Source: JAQBGV01 sp032128395 (GTDB taxonomy: Bacteria; Planctomycetota; UBA8108; UBA1146). From it: DNA of 64,000 bases. The stretch is from assembly GCA_032128395.1 (NCBI GenBank), contig JAQBGV010000184.1, positions 58,856 through 122,855 on the forward strand, read 5' to 3'. The notes under the pieces were generated by a model. It was not told where the DNA came from, did not search any database, and saw nothing but the letters and a program-made list of their open reading frames with translations. Position 1 is the first letter of the stretch, and every line of letters starts with the position of its first letter. This document shows, one piece after another, positions 25,306-33,538 of this stretch. The position numbers and the translations under genes were made by a program.

Positions 25306-26575
25306 GGAGCTCGCCGATCTCGTCGAGGAAGAGTGTTCCTCCATCCGCTAGTTCGAACATCCCCGGGCGCCGTGCGGTCGCGCCGGTGAACGCCCCTTCC
25401 TCGTGCCCGAAGAGTTCGCTCTCGAGGAGCCCGGCGGGGAGTGCCGCGCAGTTGATCGCGATCCATGGTCCTCTCGAATTCTCACTCGAGCGATGCGCGC
25501 GCAGTGCGAGCAATTCCTTGCCGGTCCCCGTCTCTCCGACGATGAGGAGCGGTCCCCCGGCGGCCGCGAAGCGCTCGGTCTCCTGGATGCAGGTCCGGAA
25601 CCCGGGATCCTCACCGATCATCTCTTCTCGATCGGGATCCTCGCGGACGCGGAGGAGTTGTCGTGAAGTCTCGAGGCGGTCGGCGGCGGAGAGCGCGAGG
25701 CCGGTCACTCGGCCGAGAGTTGCAGCGAGTGCAAGGTCCTCCGCTCCGAAGGGGGGCGCACTCTGGGCTTGGGCGAAGAGGACTACCGCGTAGATGCGAT
25801 CTCGGCCGACGACCGGGGCCGCGATCCAAGACCCGACACCTTGACCGACGATGCTCTGCCGCCCCCTTGCGAGTGGATCCCGATCGGGATCCGTGACGAC
25901 GATCGCCTCCCTCTCCGCCAGGACGCGCTCGACCAAGCTCCGCGAAGGAGTCGGGGCGGTTCTCGGGGGGACGGTCGCCCGCGTCTCGCCCCAGATCGGT
26001 TTTTCCGTTCTTACCGTGCATGGAACGAGGCAGCCTCCCGCCGCAGCGAGCAGCGCGCATGCGCCCTCGAGAAAAGCGGCGAGGATCTCCGCTCCTGCCT
26101 CCGCGGCGAGGATCTCGCGGGTGGTTTCGAGGAGGTCGTTCAGCCGCTGTGCGCGCCTCTCGTCTCCGGAAACCTCCGCCCCGAGATCGACGGCATCCCA
26201 GGCGACACGACGCATCACTTTCCATCGGTCCTTCGGCGCCTCCGGGCGAAGCACTTCAGTCGAGCGCGTGCGGAAGGAGCGCGTCTCGACCCGTAGGACG
26301 GTGCCGCCGATCCGAACCAGTTCCCCTCCTTCGAGGCGTCGCCGGTCGATCCGGTCCTCTCCGATCCACGTTCCGTTCGCGGATCCGAGGTCGACCAGCC
26401 AGAGGCCATCCGGGCGCGACTCGAGGAGAGCGTGTCTCCGTGACGCCGCTTCGTCCCAGAGGGGAACCTCGCACTCCTCCCCCCGGCCGATCACGATCGG
26501 CGCCCCCGCGACTGCGGGATGGGCGCTCGTCCGCCCTAGTTCAGCCCCGGCGACATGAGCGATGGTGATCTCCAT
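25298..26575 (-). CDS. FHA-GAF sigma-54 activator, N-terminal part (frameshifted)
   Basis: 425 residues from ATG 26575, which has GGAGG four bases upstream. FHA domain (about 5-100: IGRGEECEV, SRRHA, LGSANGTWIG) that binds phosphothreonine, a GAF domain (about 155-300), then the start of a sigma-54 AAA+ domain with Walker A GETGTGKE, EEGAFTGAT and FLDEIGEL. It then hits TGA 25298-25300, directly after a run of seven G on the plus strand. With the following part it would be 626 residues. The FHA domain suggests control by a Ser/Thr kinase, and one lies immediately downstream. Confidence 0.87.
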   Translation of the reverse strand: MEITIAHVAGAELGRTSAHPAVAGAPIVIGRGEECEVPLWDEAASRRHALLESRPDGLWLVDLGSANGTWIGEDRIDRRRLEGGELVRIGGTVLRVETRSFRTRSTEVLRPEAPKDRWKVMRRVAWDAVDLGAEVSGDERRAQRLNDLLETTREILAAEAGAEILAAFLEGACALLAAAGGCLVPCTVRTEKPIWGETRATVPPRTAPTPSRSLVERVLAEREAIVVTDPDRDPLARGRQSIVGQGVGSWIAAPVVGRDRIYAVVLFAQAQSAPPFGAEDLALAATLGRVTGLALSAADRLETSRQLLRVREDPDREEMIGEDPGFRTCIQETERFAAAGGPLLIVGETGTGKELLALRAHRSSENSRGPWIAINCAALPAGLLESELFGHEEGAFTGATARRPGMFELADGGTLFLDEIGELPP

Positions 26576-26666
26576 CAAGCCTCCGACGCCAAGGGGGCAC
26601 AGTAGCTTCCAGTGCTGTGAGTCACCGAGTTGGGGCACCGCGAGTAGCTGAGCACCCGCTACCCTA

Positions 26667-26757
26667 CTCCCCCCTCCGCCAAGGGGGGAGGGACGGCGTC
26701 GGGGTATCCACATCATCTCGGGGTCCGACTGGGAAGTGCTCGCACAGCAAGATGATG
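26667..26757. repeat. two inverted repeats between tpm and the activator gene
   Basis: CTCCCCCC (26667-26674) pairs with GGGGGGAG (26683-26690) around an 8-nt loop. CATCATCT (26711-26718) pairs with AGATGATG (26750-26757) around 31 nt. The 202-bp gap holds no gene. Neither hairpin has a T run. Confidence 0.5.
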
Positions 26758-26777
26758 CGAAATTCTGACTCAGGACA

Positions 26778-27413
26778 CTAGACCGTAATGCGGTGGACTC
26801 GCTGCTTCAGCCAGGAGATGCCGAAGCGCTCCGCGCCGTGACTGTCCTGAGATTCCTCGAGGAGCAGTTCAACCTCGAATCCCGAGAAGAGGCTCTGGAC
26901 CTCTTCGTCGGGGACCCGGAAGGGAGGGCCCTCCATCTCTTCCGAGCCGTAGTCCACCGTCACGAGCAGAATCTTCCCTCCCGGGAGGAGGCGATCGACG
27001 ATGTGTTCTGCGTAGTGCGGTCGAGTTTCGGGAGGGAGCGCGATGAGGGAGGCGCGGTCCCACACGAGGTCGAAGTCATCGCGCTCGAACTGGAAGAAGT
27101 CACCGTTGAGGAGGGTCAATCCGGGGAAGCGCCAAATGCGGAACGGACCCTCGACGACCTCGGGGGCGGAAAGATCGTTCTCCGCGAGAAACGCGGCACA
27201 CGCCTCAGGCGCGAACTCCACGCCAGTGACACGATGCCCCTGATCGCGGAGCCAGATGAGGTCCAAGCTCTTCCCGCAAAGCGGGACGAGGATCTCTCGA
27301 GACATCCCGCGCGCATGTTCGGCCAGGTAGCGGACGAGGTGGCGGTGGACATCCGGTTGGTGGAACCCGATCCGCCCTTCTCGCCAGCGTCGACGCCAGT
27401 AGTCGATCTCCAC
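26778..27413 (-). CDS. tpm: thiopurine S-methyltransferase family protein
   Basis: 211 residues, usual length for bacterial TPMT. SAM-dependent Rossmann methyltransferase with the family N-terminus (DYWRRRWREGRIGFHQP), motif I LVPLCGKSLDLIWLRDQGH with the following GVE, FFQF and the DLVWDRASLIALP stretch. Bacterial relatives methylate thiopurines, selenium or tellurium species. It stands alone between the activator gene and the HNH gene, all on the minus strand. Confidence 0.9.
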   Translation of the reverse strand: MEIDYWRRRWREGRIGFHQPDVHRHLVRYLAEHARGMSREILVPLCGKSLDLIWLRDQGHRVTGVEFAPEACAAFLAENDLSAPEVVEGPFRIWRFPGLTLLNGDFFQFERDDFDLVWDRASLIALPPETRPHYAEHIVDRLLPGGKILLVTVDYGSEEMEGPPFRVPDEEVQSLFSGFEVELLLEESQDSHGAERFGISWLKQRVHRITV

Positions 27414-27487
27414 CGGGAAACTCCTCTCCGTGCTCTGGGGAGGATAGCCGAACGCGATCCCCAGGGGGGTCAGGCTACGCCACAGCC

Positions 27488-28090
27488 TCAGTCACGCAGT
27501 TCGGCTTCCCAATACGCCTGGCTGAGGAATTTCTCCCAGCTCTTGTAGGTCGGGCGATCGGGGAACCTGCGGATTCGCTGCCAATGGGGGCGCACCGGGG
27601 TCGATCGGAGTTTCATCCCCGCCTCGACGGGAGTGTGGTTCCCCTTCTTCTTGTTGCAGTTCACACAGGCGAGAACGCAGTTCTCCCAGGAGAGATGGCC
27701 GCCACGGCTGCGTGGAAGGACGTGATCGATCGTCAGCTCTTTCGAGCCCGGGCGACTCCCACAGTACTGACAGGTGAAGCGGTCCCTGCGGTACAGGTTG
27801 AGACGCGAGAACGTGACGGTCTTGTCACCGACACCCGAGTAGCAGGTCAGCACGATCACCTCGAGAGGTGCGAGCGAGAGCCGCGAGCTTCGGATGCAGG
27901 CCTGCTCTGTGATGATTCGGGATCTCGTCACGGCATCCCATGAATCGAGGTCGTGCACCTCGTAGCTCACCGGATCGATGATCCGGGCGGAGCCGCGTGC
28001 GACCAGGCCGATCGCGATCCGAGTCGGAAGGGTATGGATCGGGACCCAGTTGCGGTTCAGGACTAGTGTCGGTCGTTCGAGCGTGAGCAT
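27488..28090 (-). CDS. HNH endonuclease family protein
   Basis: 200 residues. The N-terminal half (VLNRNWVPIHTLPTRIAI...) is typical of a broad family of stand-alone bacterial HNH proteins. The nuclease core is CQYCG ... IDHVLPRSRGGHLSWENCVLACVNCN, with two CxxC zinc ligands and the DH catalytic histidine. No restriction methylase, intein or phage genes are adjacent, so a restriction role is not supported. The natural substrate of this family is not established. Confidence 0.88.
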   Translation of the reverse strand: MLTLERPTLVLNRNWVPIHTLPTRIAIGLVARGSARIIDPVSYEVHDLDSWDAVTRSRIITEQACIRSSRLSLAPLEVIVLTCYSGVGDKTVTFSRLNLYRRDRFTCQYCGSRPGSKELTIDHVLPRSRGGHLSWENCVLACVNCNKKKGNHTPVEAGMKLRSTPVRPHWQRIRRFPDRPTYKSWEKFLSQAYWEAELRD

Positions 28091-28487
28091 CGGGACGAGC
28101 CCCTTCCGCTGCTCGGGTCGGCGCTACTGTAAGCATCGCATCGAGCGGGAGACCGCCGCAACTCCGCGGGGGCCCCGATCGGCGCCGCTTGCGACGAAGA
28201 TAGCGGCCGCGGCCGAGCCATGCCAGCCGGGCCACGGAATCCGTCTACCCCCGCGGGGCCCTGGAACGGACCAACGGCGGGCAATTCGCCCGGATGAGAT
28301 AAGCCCCCGGTCTCCCAAGCGCGAGGGGGCCATCCCTACCCCCCTCGCATCCGCTGCTGGGCGACCGAGGACTCAATGAGGTGAGCATAAGACTGTGCGC
28401 CGGAGACACTGTCCCGGGTGGCGCGGTGCAATACATTTTCAAGGGGCTGCTCGAGCCCCGGGTTTTCCCTGCAGTGCCATCTCTCCC
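28091..28487. other. 397-bp intergenic region
   Basis: No gene or recognisable RNA. The only clear structure is the hairpin GGGGCT-GCTCG-AGCCCC (28443-28459) followed on the plus strand by GGGTTTT; read on the minus strand it lies about 30 nt past the stop of the dockerin gene and may help end that transcript. A second small hairpin GGGC-GAATT-GCCC lies near 28280. Confidence 0.4.
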
Positions 28488-29306
28488 CTAGCAGGAACCG
28501 AGAACCTCCGTGCAGAGGATCGAGTCCGCGGTCGGATCGGTCCCGCAATTGGGGAACGGAGCTGGGGGCGGCCCGACCGCTCCCGTGAATAGGTAATGGA
28601 GCAGGTAGACCGCGTCATCCACTCCGAGGAAGCCGTTGTCGTTCACATCGGTGACATCCATGCAGTCGACTCCGCTCGTCGGCAGAAAGATCATCTCGAG
28701 GCAACGCAGTGCATCGAGGATGGTCACGCCACCGTCGAAGTTGCAGTCTCCGCGGCGAAACGCCGCTTCCGTGATCTCGATCGCGCCGAGGCTTCCCGCG
28801 ATCGGGCTCTCGACGAGATTGTTGACCCCGTCGTCAGTGACGACCAACATCGCCACCGGCGGATCACCGAGCACATCCGTGAACTCCAACGCGCTCGGCC
28901 CCAGCGGCGCGGAATTCGCGACGAAGTACGTCACTTCGACCACCGAGTGCGCTACCCCGGCGGAGAGCGTTGCGAAGGGAGGGACGAGATCGCCGTCGAT
29001 CAACACCCCGACCGTCACCCCGATCCCACCGGCGGGGGCGAGATTCGGGAAGAAGTTGCTCGCCGTTCCGGCGAACGCATTCCCTGGTCCTACCCCTACT
29101 GGGGTCAGTACACTGGCGTCGTGGGTGAGCCCGAGCGAGAAACCGACGATCGGCTCTGTCGCTTCTAGGCTCATGGTCACGATCACCAGGGTCCCCGGGG
29201 GTGTCGCCACGGTCAGCACCGCAGCGGTCGCCGTCACCTGGGCAGGGAGCACCGTCGTTGCGACCAGCATCGCCAGCGGGAGGAGGAGTCGAGGTGGGTC
29301 GATCAT
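28488..29306 (-). CDS. secreted protein with C-terminal dockerin-like domain
   Basis: 272 residues from ATG 29306, preceded by GGGGGGAGGCAG. Signal peptide (LLLPLAMLVATTVLPAQ), then a beta-sandwich-like region (about 25-190) resembling cohesin-type or adhesion domains. The C-terminus carries two calcium-loop repeats: RGDCNFDGGVTILDALRCL and DVNDNGFLGVDDAVYLLHYLF. This matches type I dockerin-like modules common at the end of planctomycete exported proteins, followed by the usual proline/cysteine tail. Its binding partner is unknown; no scaffoldin is seen here. Confidence 0.8.
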   Translation of the reverse strand: MIDPPRLLLPLAMLVATTVLPAQVTATAAVLTVATPPGTLVIVTMSLEATEPIVGFSLGLTHDASVLTPVGVGPGNAFAGTASNFFPNLAPAGGIGVTVGVLIDGDLVPPFATLSAGVAHSVVEVTYFVANSAPLGPSALEFTDVLGDPPVAMLVVTDDGVNNLVESPIAGSLGAIEITEAAFRRGDCNFDGGVTILDALRCLEMIFLPTSGVDCMDVTDVNDNGFLGVDDAVYLLHYLFTGAVGPPPAPFPNCGTDPTADSILCTEVLGSC

Positions 29307-29365
29307 CTGCCTCCCCCCGGATGCCGGAGCCACACGCGCCGGTCTCCCCGACACAACCAAAGCAA

Positions 29366-29393
29366 CGAATAGGCCAAACATGTTCAATGTCAA
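29366..29393 (-). promoter_or_regulatory. promoter of dockerin-like gene
   Basis: On the minus strand, -35 TTGACA (29393-29388), a 16-nt spacer and -10 TATTCG (29371-29366). The -35 box is perfect, the -10 box weak. It lies 60 nt before the ATG. Confidence 0.55.
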
Positions 29394-29406
29394 GGCACTG
29401 TTATAC

Positions 29407-29424
29407 CGCTTGTAAATACAAGCG
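29407..29424. promoter_or_regulatory. perfect palindrome, possible operator
   Basis: CGCTTGTA-AA-TACAAGCG, eight perfect base pairs per arm, in the most AT-rich spot of the region. It sits just upstream of the -35 box of the dockerin gene and between that gene and the divergent phhB, the position expected for a regulator site. Confidence 0.5.
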
Positions 29425-29560
29425 AACGCAAGCTGACTCCCGTGGTGGCGGAATCTACAGCCGAGCAGCGCCCGCCATGGCCGGGGGGCGCCCGACCGGA
29501 ACACGAGTGTCCGAACCGCCGCAAGGAGAATTCATCGCAACAAGGAGAGGGGTGGCAGGA

Positions 29561-29908
29561 ATGACCACATCGAAGCGCGCCCTTGCACAGCGTCGCTGTC
29601 GGCCGTGTCGCGGTGGGGAGCCTCCCCTCGAGGCGGGTGAGATCAAACAGCTCTCGGATGAGCTCGATGCATGGTCGGTGGTCGATTCTCACCACCTCGA
29701 GAAAGAATTGCGATTTCCCGATTTTCGGTCCGCCCTCGCCTGGATCGATGAGGTCGGCGCGATTGCGGAGGCCGAGGACCATCACCCGGAGCTCTGGTTC
29801 ACCTGGGGTCGGGCGCGAGTGCGGATCTGGACTCACGCCATCGACGGACTGACGGAGAACGACTTCATTCTGGCGGCGAAGATCGATGGGATCGGAAAAG
29901 ACCGGTGA
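29561..29908 (+). CDS. phhB: pterin-4a-carbinolamine dehydratase
   Basis: 115 residues from ATG 29561, with AAGGAGAGGGG upstream. The core (about 35-110) has the family motif EDHHPELWFTWGRARVRIWTH, including the two catalytic histidines, and GLTENDFILAAKID at the end. It dehydrates 4a-hydroxytetrahydropterin, recycling the cofactor of aromatic amino-acid hydroxylases. The N-terminal CRPCRGGEPPL segment is common in bacterial versions. No phenylalanine hydroxylase is nearby. The gene sits between two dockerin-like genes with no obvious link to them. Confidence 0.9.
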   Translation: MTTSKRALAQRRCRPCRGGEPPLEAGEIKQLSDELDAWSVVDSHHLEKELRFPDFRSALAWIDEVGAIAEAEDHHPELWFTWGRARVRIWTHAIDGLTENDFILAAKIDGIGKDR

Positions 29909-30083
29909 AAGCCGCGCCGTCGAGTAGCGCCCAGAGCCCGAGGCAGATCGAGGGGCTCGAGGCAATCCTGGCCGCTGCGCGGGGGTCCAGCCCCATGTGA
30001 CGCAGATTGTCACAGCGAGGGGCGATCTCGTCGCTAAAATAGGGGTCCTCTTCCTCTCCCGCCCAAGCTCCAGGGATCCCAGC

Positions 30084-31391
30084 ATGACCCGATCCGATGC
30101 GCTCCGACCCGCGCTCCTTCTCACCGTCCTCGTGCTCCTTGCAGTGCCGCTCTCCGCGCAGCATGGGGACGATCTGACCGTCATCGAGATCTCGGAAGCG
30201 GGGACGGTGTTCGATCCCGCGGACGGCACGATCCCGAGGTACGTCGCTGCCCTCAGCCCGACATTGGTGCTCTACGAAGAGCGCAACTTCTTCGGCCAGG
30301 CAATCGGTGCGCTCCGCCGCGCCGGCGATCTGACGTCGACCCCTCCGGCGAGGACGACCCGCGCATCGGACCCTCTTCTCTTCGAGGGTGACGGAGTCAC
30401 TCCATTCTCCGACCCAACGGTGTTCCATCCGACCCTCGTCGACGTCGGGAGTGGAGTCACTGGGCTCTACGTGCTCTCCAACCTACCCACGGGGACCGTG
30501 CACTTTTTCTCATCGGTGGGTGGAACCACCTGGGTCCGGGCCGGGTCGCCGGTACTGCCGGGTCTCGGGGGGGGATCGGGGATTCTCGGAACCCTGCGGG
30601 CAGATGACCCATCTCACGCCGAGGGAACTGTGATCAGCGTGTACTACCAGACCGGAGGTGGGGCGCTGCGAGTGATCCAGTCGCTGCCATCGGCGGTAGG
30701 TGCGGCGAAGTTCCTCAGCCTCGATCCAGCGACCGACAAGGAGATCCTGCCGGGGGGGCTCGTCCCCGGGGGGTTCACCGCGACCGGGGCTGTGGTCCGA
30801 TTCCCCGGCGGAGGATACGGGATCTTCTTCGTGCCGCAGACAGATGGCTTCATCGGACTTGCCGAGTCGGTGACCCCGACTCTCGGTTGGACGATCACCC
30901 GCGGGGCGAGCGACCCGATCCTCTCCACCTCCACGAATACGGCCGCTGCCGATGGAGCTCGCTCCGAGATCAAGGAGCTGTCGCTCTACGAGGTCGCCGG
31001 GGGGCTCGAGGGATATTTCGTCGGCGCGATCCCGGGTCAGCCGATCTTTACGCGCAGCCTCGGGAGAATTCGAATCGATGGGGGAGGGGCGTTCGCGGCC
31101 AGCCCACCGTTCGTGCGAGGCGATGCCAACTCGAACGGAGCGGTCGACATCGTCGATGCGCTCTTCATCGTCCAGTTCCTCTTCACCGGTGGATCGACCC
31201 CGGAGTGCGGGGACGCAGCCGACACGAACGATGACGGCGGTCTCGACCTCACCGACCCGATCTACCTACTCCTCTACCAGTACAGCGGGGGAACGCCCCC
31301 CTTCGCGCCGTTCCCATCTTGCGGCAACGACGCAACCGGAGACTTGATCGACTGCCCCACCTTCTCTGGTTCTCCCTGCGCAGCCCCGTAG
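30084..31391 (+). CDS. secreted propeller-like protein with dockerin-like domain
   Basis: 435 residues from ATG 30084. Signal peptide (LLLTVLVLLAVPLSAQ), then about 310 residues of repeated beta-strand sequence with phrases such as SDPTVFHP, GLYVLSN and GYGIFFVPQTDGFIGLAES, reminiscent of five-bladed propellers of GH43-like glycosidases; I do not see a secure catalytic triad. The C-terminal 90 residues are a dockerin-like module: RGDANSNGAVDIVDALFIVQFLF and DTNDDGGLDLTDPIYLLLY, then the same CGNDAT-type tail as the protein at 28488-29306. Confidence 0.78.
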   Translation: MTRSDALRPALLLTVLVLLAVPLSAQHGDDLTVIEISEAGTVFDPADGTIPRYVAALSPTLVLYEERNFFGQAIGALRRAGDLTSTPPARTTRASDPLLFEGDGVTPFSDPTVFHPTLVDVGSGVTGLYVLSNLPTGTVHFFSSVGGTTWVRAGSPVLPGLGGGSGILGTLRADDPSHAEGTVISVYYQTGGGALRVIQSLPSAVGAAKFLSLDPATDKEILPGGLVPGGFTATGAVVRFPGGGYGIFFVPQTDGFIGLAESVTPTLGWTITRGASDPILSTSTNTAAADGARSEIKELSLYEVAGGLEGYFVGAIPGQPIFTRSLGRIRIDGGGAFAASPPFVRGDANSNGAVDIVDALFIVQFLFTGGSTPECGDAADTNDDGGLDLTDPIYLLLYQYSGGTPPFAPFPSCGNDATGDLIDCPTFSGSPCAAP

Positions 31392-31845
31392 CTCCCCGAG
31401 AGCAAGAGTGATCGGTCGCTGCCAGCTTTCTCTCGCTCAACATAGGTGGCCCGGGCAAGAAAAAACCGGAAGAGCGACCATCGCTCTTCCGGCGCATCAG
31501 GATCGAGGGGGAAACCCCCCCGAGTTCTCCGGAGCGCGCGACCTGCACGCGTCTCCCTATCGTCTTCACTCAGGCGACACTACGACTCTCGGCACGAATT
31601 CTTCGAGTCGATCGATCCGACCCCAGCGACTTGAACTGCGCCCCACGGCTACTCAGCAATTCCCATCACGGGCGCATTCGCACGGATCTTCACCTGCATC
31701 GCATTCTAGCTGGGTGGCCGAAGGGCGCCAGAGATTCGAGACGGCCAGATACTGGCCGCATTCCGGCAGGGGATGGGGTGGGAGAATCGAACGGCCAGGG
31801 ATTGGCGATGGGACACTCCAGACGTCCGTAAGAAAGAGATACGGC
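31392..31845. other. 454-bp region between dockerin gene and pyrK
   Basis: No convincing protein gene. A strong minus-strand terminator lies at 31458-31492. On the minus strand, the 350 nt between the pyrK stop and that terminator would be transcribed as a long 3' untranslated region or a separate small RNA. It also has a GGGGG-GTTT-CCCCC hairpin near 31510. An 80-codon minus frame (31653-31895) with several cysteines exists, but its codon use is unlike that of neighbours. Confidence 0.45.
31458..31492 (-). terminator. strong intrinsic terminator (minus strand)
   Basis: A perfect 12-bp stem, CCGGAAGAGCGA (31466-31477) with TCGCTCTTCCGG (31481-31492), and a 3-nt loop. On the minus strand it is followed at once by TTTTTTCTT (complement of 31458-31465). 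This is the best intrinsic terminator in the window and would end transcripts coming from pyrK. Confidence 0.88.
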
Positions 31846-32649
31846 TCAGAACACTGCGGGGAGCTCATCGGCGGGAAAGGCGGGCCCTTCGACACAGACC
31901 CGACGATATCCCACCCCGTTTGGAACGGAGATCACACACCCGAAACACGCTCCGAAGCCGCAGGGCATGTAGTTCTCGAGCGAAATCCAGAACGGGATCC
32001 CACGAGCAACTGCCAGGTCCCGAAGTGCGACGTTCATGCCGTGGGGACCGCAACCGATTCCGGCCGCTGCCCCCGGGGCGACCCCCTCGAGGTGCCGAAT
32101 GGTGAGCTCCACGACGTTTCCACGGTGCCCCGCGCTGCCATCATCGGTGGCTACGGCGGTGTCGACCCCGAGGTCCCGGAACGCAGTCCAGCCGATGAGG
32201 AGGGAGCGTCGCCGCGCTCCGAGAAGGATCCGGTGGGGAGGCGCAGCGGGGTCGAGAGCGAGCTCGCGGCAGTAGAGGAGGAGTGGAGCGACGCCGATTC
32301 CCCCTCCGACGAGGAGGAGCAGGCCGTCCGGGGGAATCTCTGGGCGGGGGAGTGGCCGGCCGAGCGGCCCGAGGAGATCGATCGACTGGCCCTCGGCCCA
32401 GCGTGCCATCCGGCGCGTCCCGGGACCGACCACCTGGTAGAGGAGAGAGATCCGCTCCGCGCCCTCTCCCGGCTCTGGATGGACGTCGGAAACGCTGAAG
32501 GGCCGCCGGATCAGCGGGTCATCGCCATCGCTGGTCCGCACTCCGACGAACTGCCCCGCTCGAACTCGAGGGGCGAGCTCCGGGGCGTAGGCTTCGAGGA
32601 CGAACCAACCCTCCCCGAGGTCGTCGTTCCGCAGGACCTCAGCGATCAC
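31846..32649 (-). CDS. pyrK: dihydroorotate dehydrogenase electron-transfer subunit
   Basis: 267 residues. An FAD-binding ferredoxin-reductase fold: LIRRPFSV for FAD, LLVGGGIGVAPLLL for NAD, and the C-terminal [2Fe-2S] cysteines CGFGACFGC with one more cysteine in RRVCVEGPAF. PyrK passes electrons from dihydroorotate oxidation by PyrD to NAD. No pyrD is adjacent; it would have to be elsewhere. It overlaps the end of nnrD by 11 bases and is the last gene of the minus-strand operon before the terminator at 31458-31492. Confidence 0.9.
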   Translation of the reverse strand: MIAEVLRNDDLGEGWFVLEAYAPELAPRVRAGQFVGVRTSDGDDPLIRRPFSVSDVHPEPGEGAERISLLYQVVGPGTRRMARWAEGQSIDLLGPLGRPLPRPEIPPDGLLLLVGGGIGVAPLLLYCRELALDPAAPPHRILLGARRRSLLIGWTAFRDLGVDTAVATDDGSAGHRGNVVELTIRHLEGVAPGAAAGIGCGPHGMNVALRDLAVARGIPFWISLENYMPCGFGACFGCVISVPNGVGYRRVCVEGPAFPADELPAVF

Positions 32650-33538
32650 TCTGGGTTCGCTCCAACTCTCGGAATGCCGCGGGAAGTTCGTCGATCAGGT
32701 CAGAGGCGATGAGCGACTCCTCTCCGATGCGATCACGGGCGCGATCTCCCGCGCGACCGTGGAGCCACGCTCCGCGACGAGCCGCGACGAACGGCGGGTC
32801 GCCGCGGGCGAGCAACGCACCGATCACGCCCGACAGCACATCGCCACTCCCGGCGGTCGCCATTCCCGCGTTCCCGGTCGAGTTGCGCACGGAGTGGACT
32901 CCCTCGGCGATCTGCGTCCGCGGTCCCTTCCGGAGGATGACCCCGGGTACGGCTCGAGCAAAGGCGTCCACTTCGAACTCCGGGTCGTCCTCGGCGGCAC
33001 CGAGAGCGGACCGAAGGAGGGCAAACTCGCAAGCGTGTGGGGTGAGGACCCTGCCGGCCGCGCCGTCCGCGAGACGCCTGGGATCGCGTGCGAGATGCCA
33101 CAACCCGTCCGCATCGATCAAGTGCGGCCCCTTGTACACATCGAGGATCCCGGCGAACAGGGGTCCAGTCCCGGGGGAGCGGCCGAGTCCGGGACCGAGC
33201 ACGAGGGCATCGGCGCGTCCGAGATAGAGTTCGAGACGCGCGAGTCCTTCTGCGGTGAGGGTTCCATCCGCGTCGTCGGGGAGGGGGAGGGACATCCCCT
33301 CCACGCACGCGGACTCGAACGCGCTGTGGATCTGGGTCGGGATCGCGGCGGTGACGAGGCCCGCACCGGAACGGAGGGTGGCGCGAGCGGCGAGGATCAC
33401 GGCACCGCTCAGGCCGAGTGAACCGCCGACGATCAAGACCCGCCCCATCGTGCCCTTGTGCGCGTCCTCTCCCCTCGGCGGGAGGGGAGGGAGGTCAGCG
33501 GGGGGACGGGGGTTCTTGGGGGAGCCCGACGGAATCAT
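32639..33538 (-). CDS. nnrD: ADP-dependent NAD(P)H-hydrate dehydratase
   Basis: 299 residues from ATG 33538; the frame is open further upstream into larB but carries no homology there. Ribokinase-like fold. Seen: GRVLIVGGSLGLSGA, VLGPGLGRSPGT, LTPHACEF and the signature GNAGMATAGSGDVLSGVIGALLA with the nucleotide-binding GSGD. It repairs damaged NAD(P)H hydrates. Only the dehydratase half is present; the NnrE epimerase domain often fused to it is absent. The start overlaps the larB stop (ATGA). Confidence 0.9.
   Translation of the reverse strand: MIPSGSPKNPRPPADLPPLPPRGEDAHKGTMGRVLIVGGSLGLSGAVILAARATLRSGAGLVTAAIPTQIHSAFESACVEGMSLPLPDDADGTLTAEGLARLELYLGRADALVLGPGLGRSPGTGPLFAGILDVYKGPHLIDADGLWHLARDPRRLADGAAGRVLTPHACEFALLRSALGAAEDDPEFEVDAFARAVPGVILRKGPRTQIAEGVHSVRNSTGNAGMATAGSGDVLSGVIGALLARGDPPFVAARRGAWLHGRAGDRARDRIGEESLIASDLIDELPAAFRELERTQSDR

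Noticed and set aside
31653..31895. 80-codon cysteine-containing frame after pyrK
   Set aside because: Codon use differs from neighbours and it overlaps the end of pyrK; no ribosome site or family resemblance. Kept only as part of the possible RNA region.
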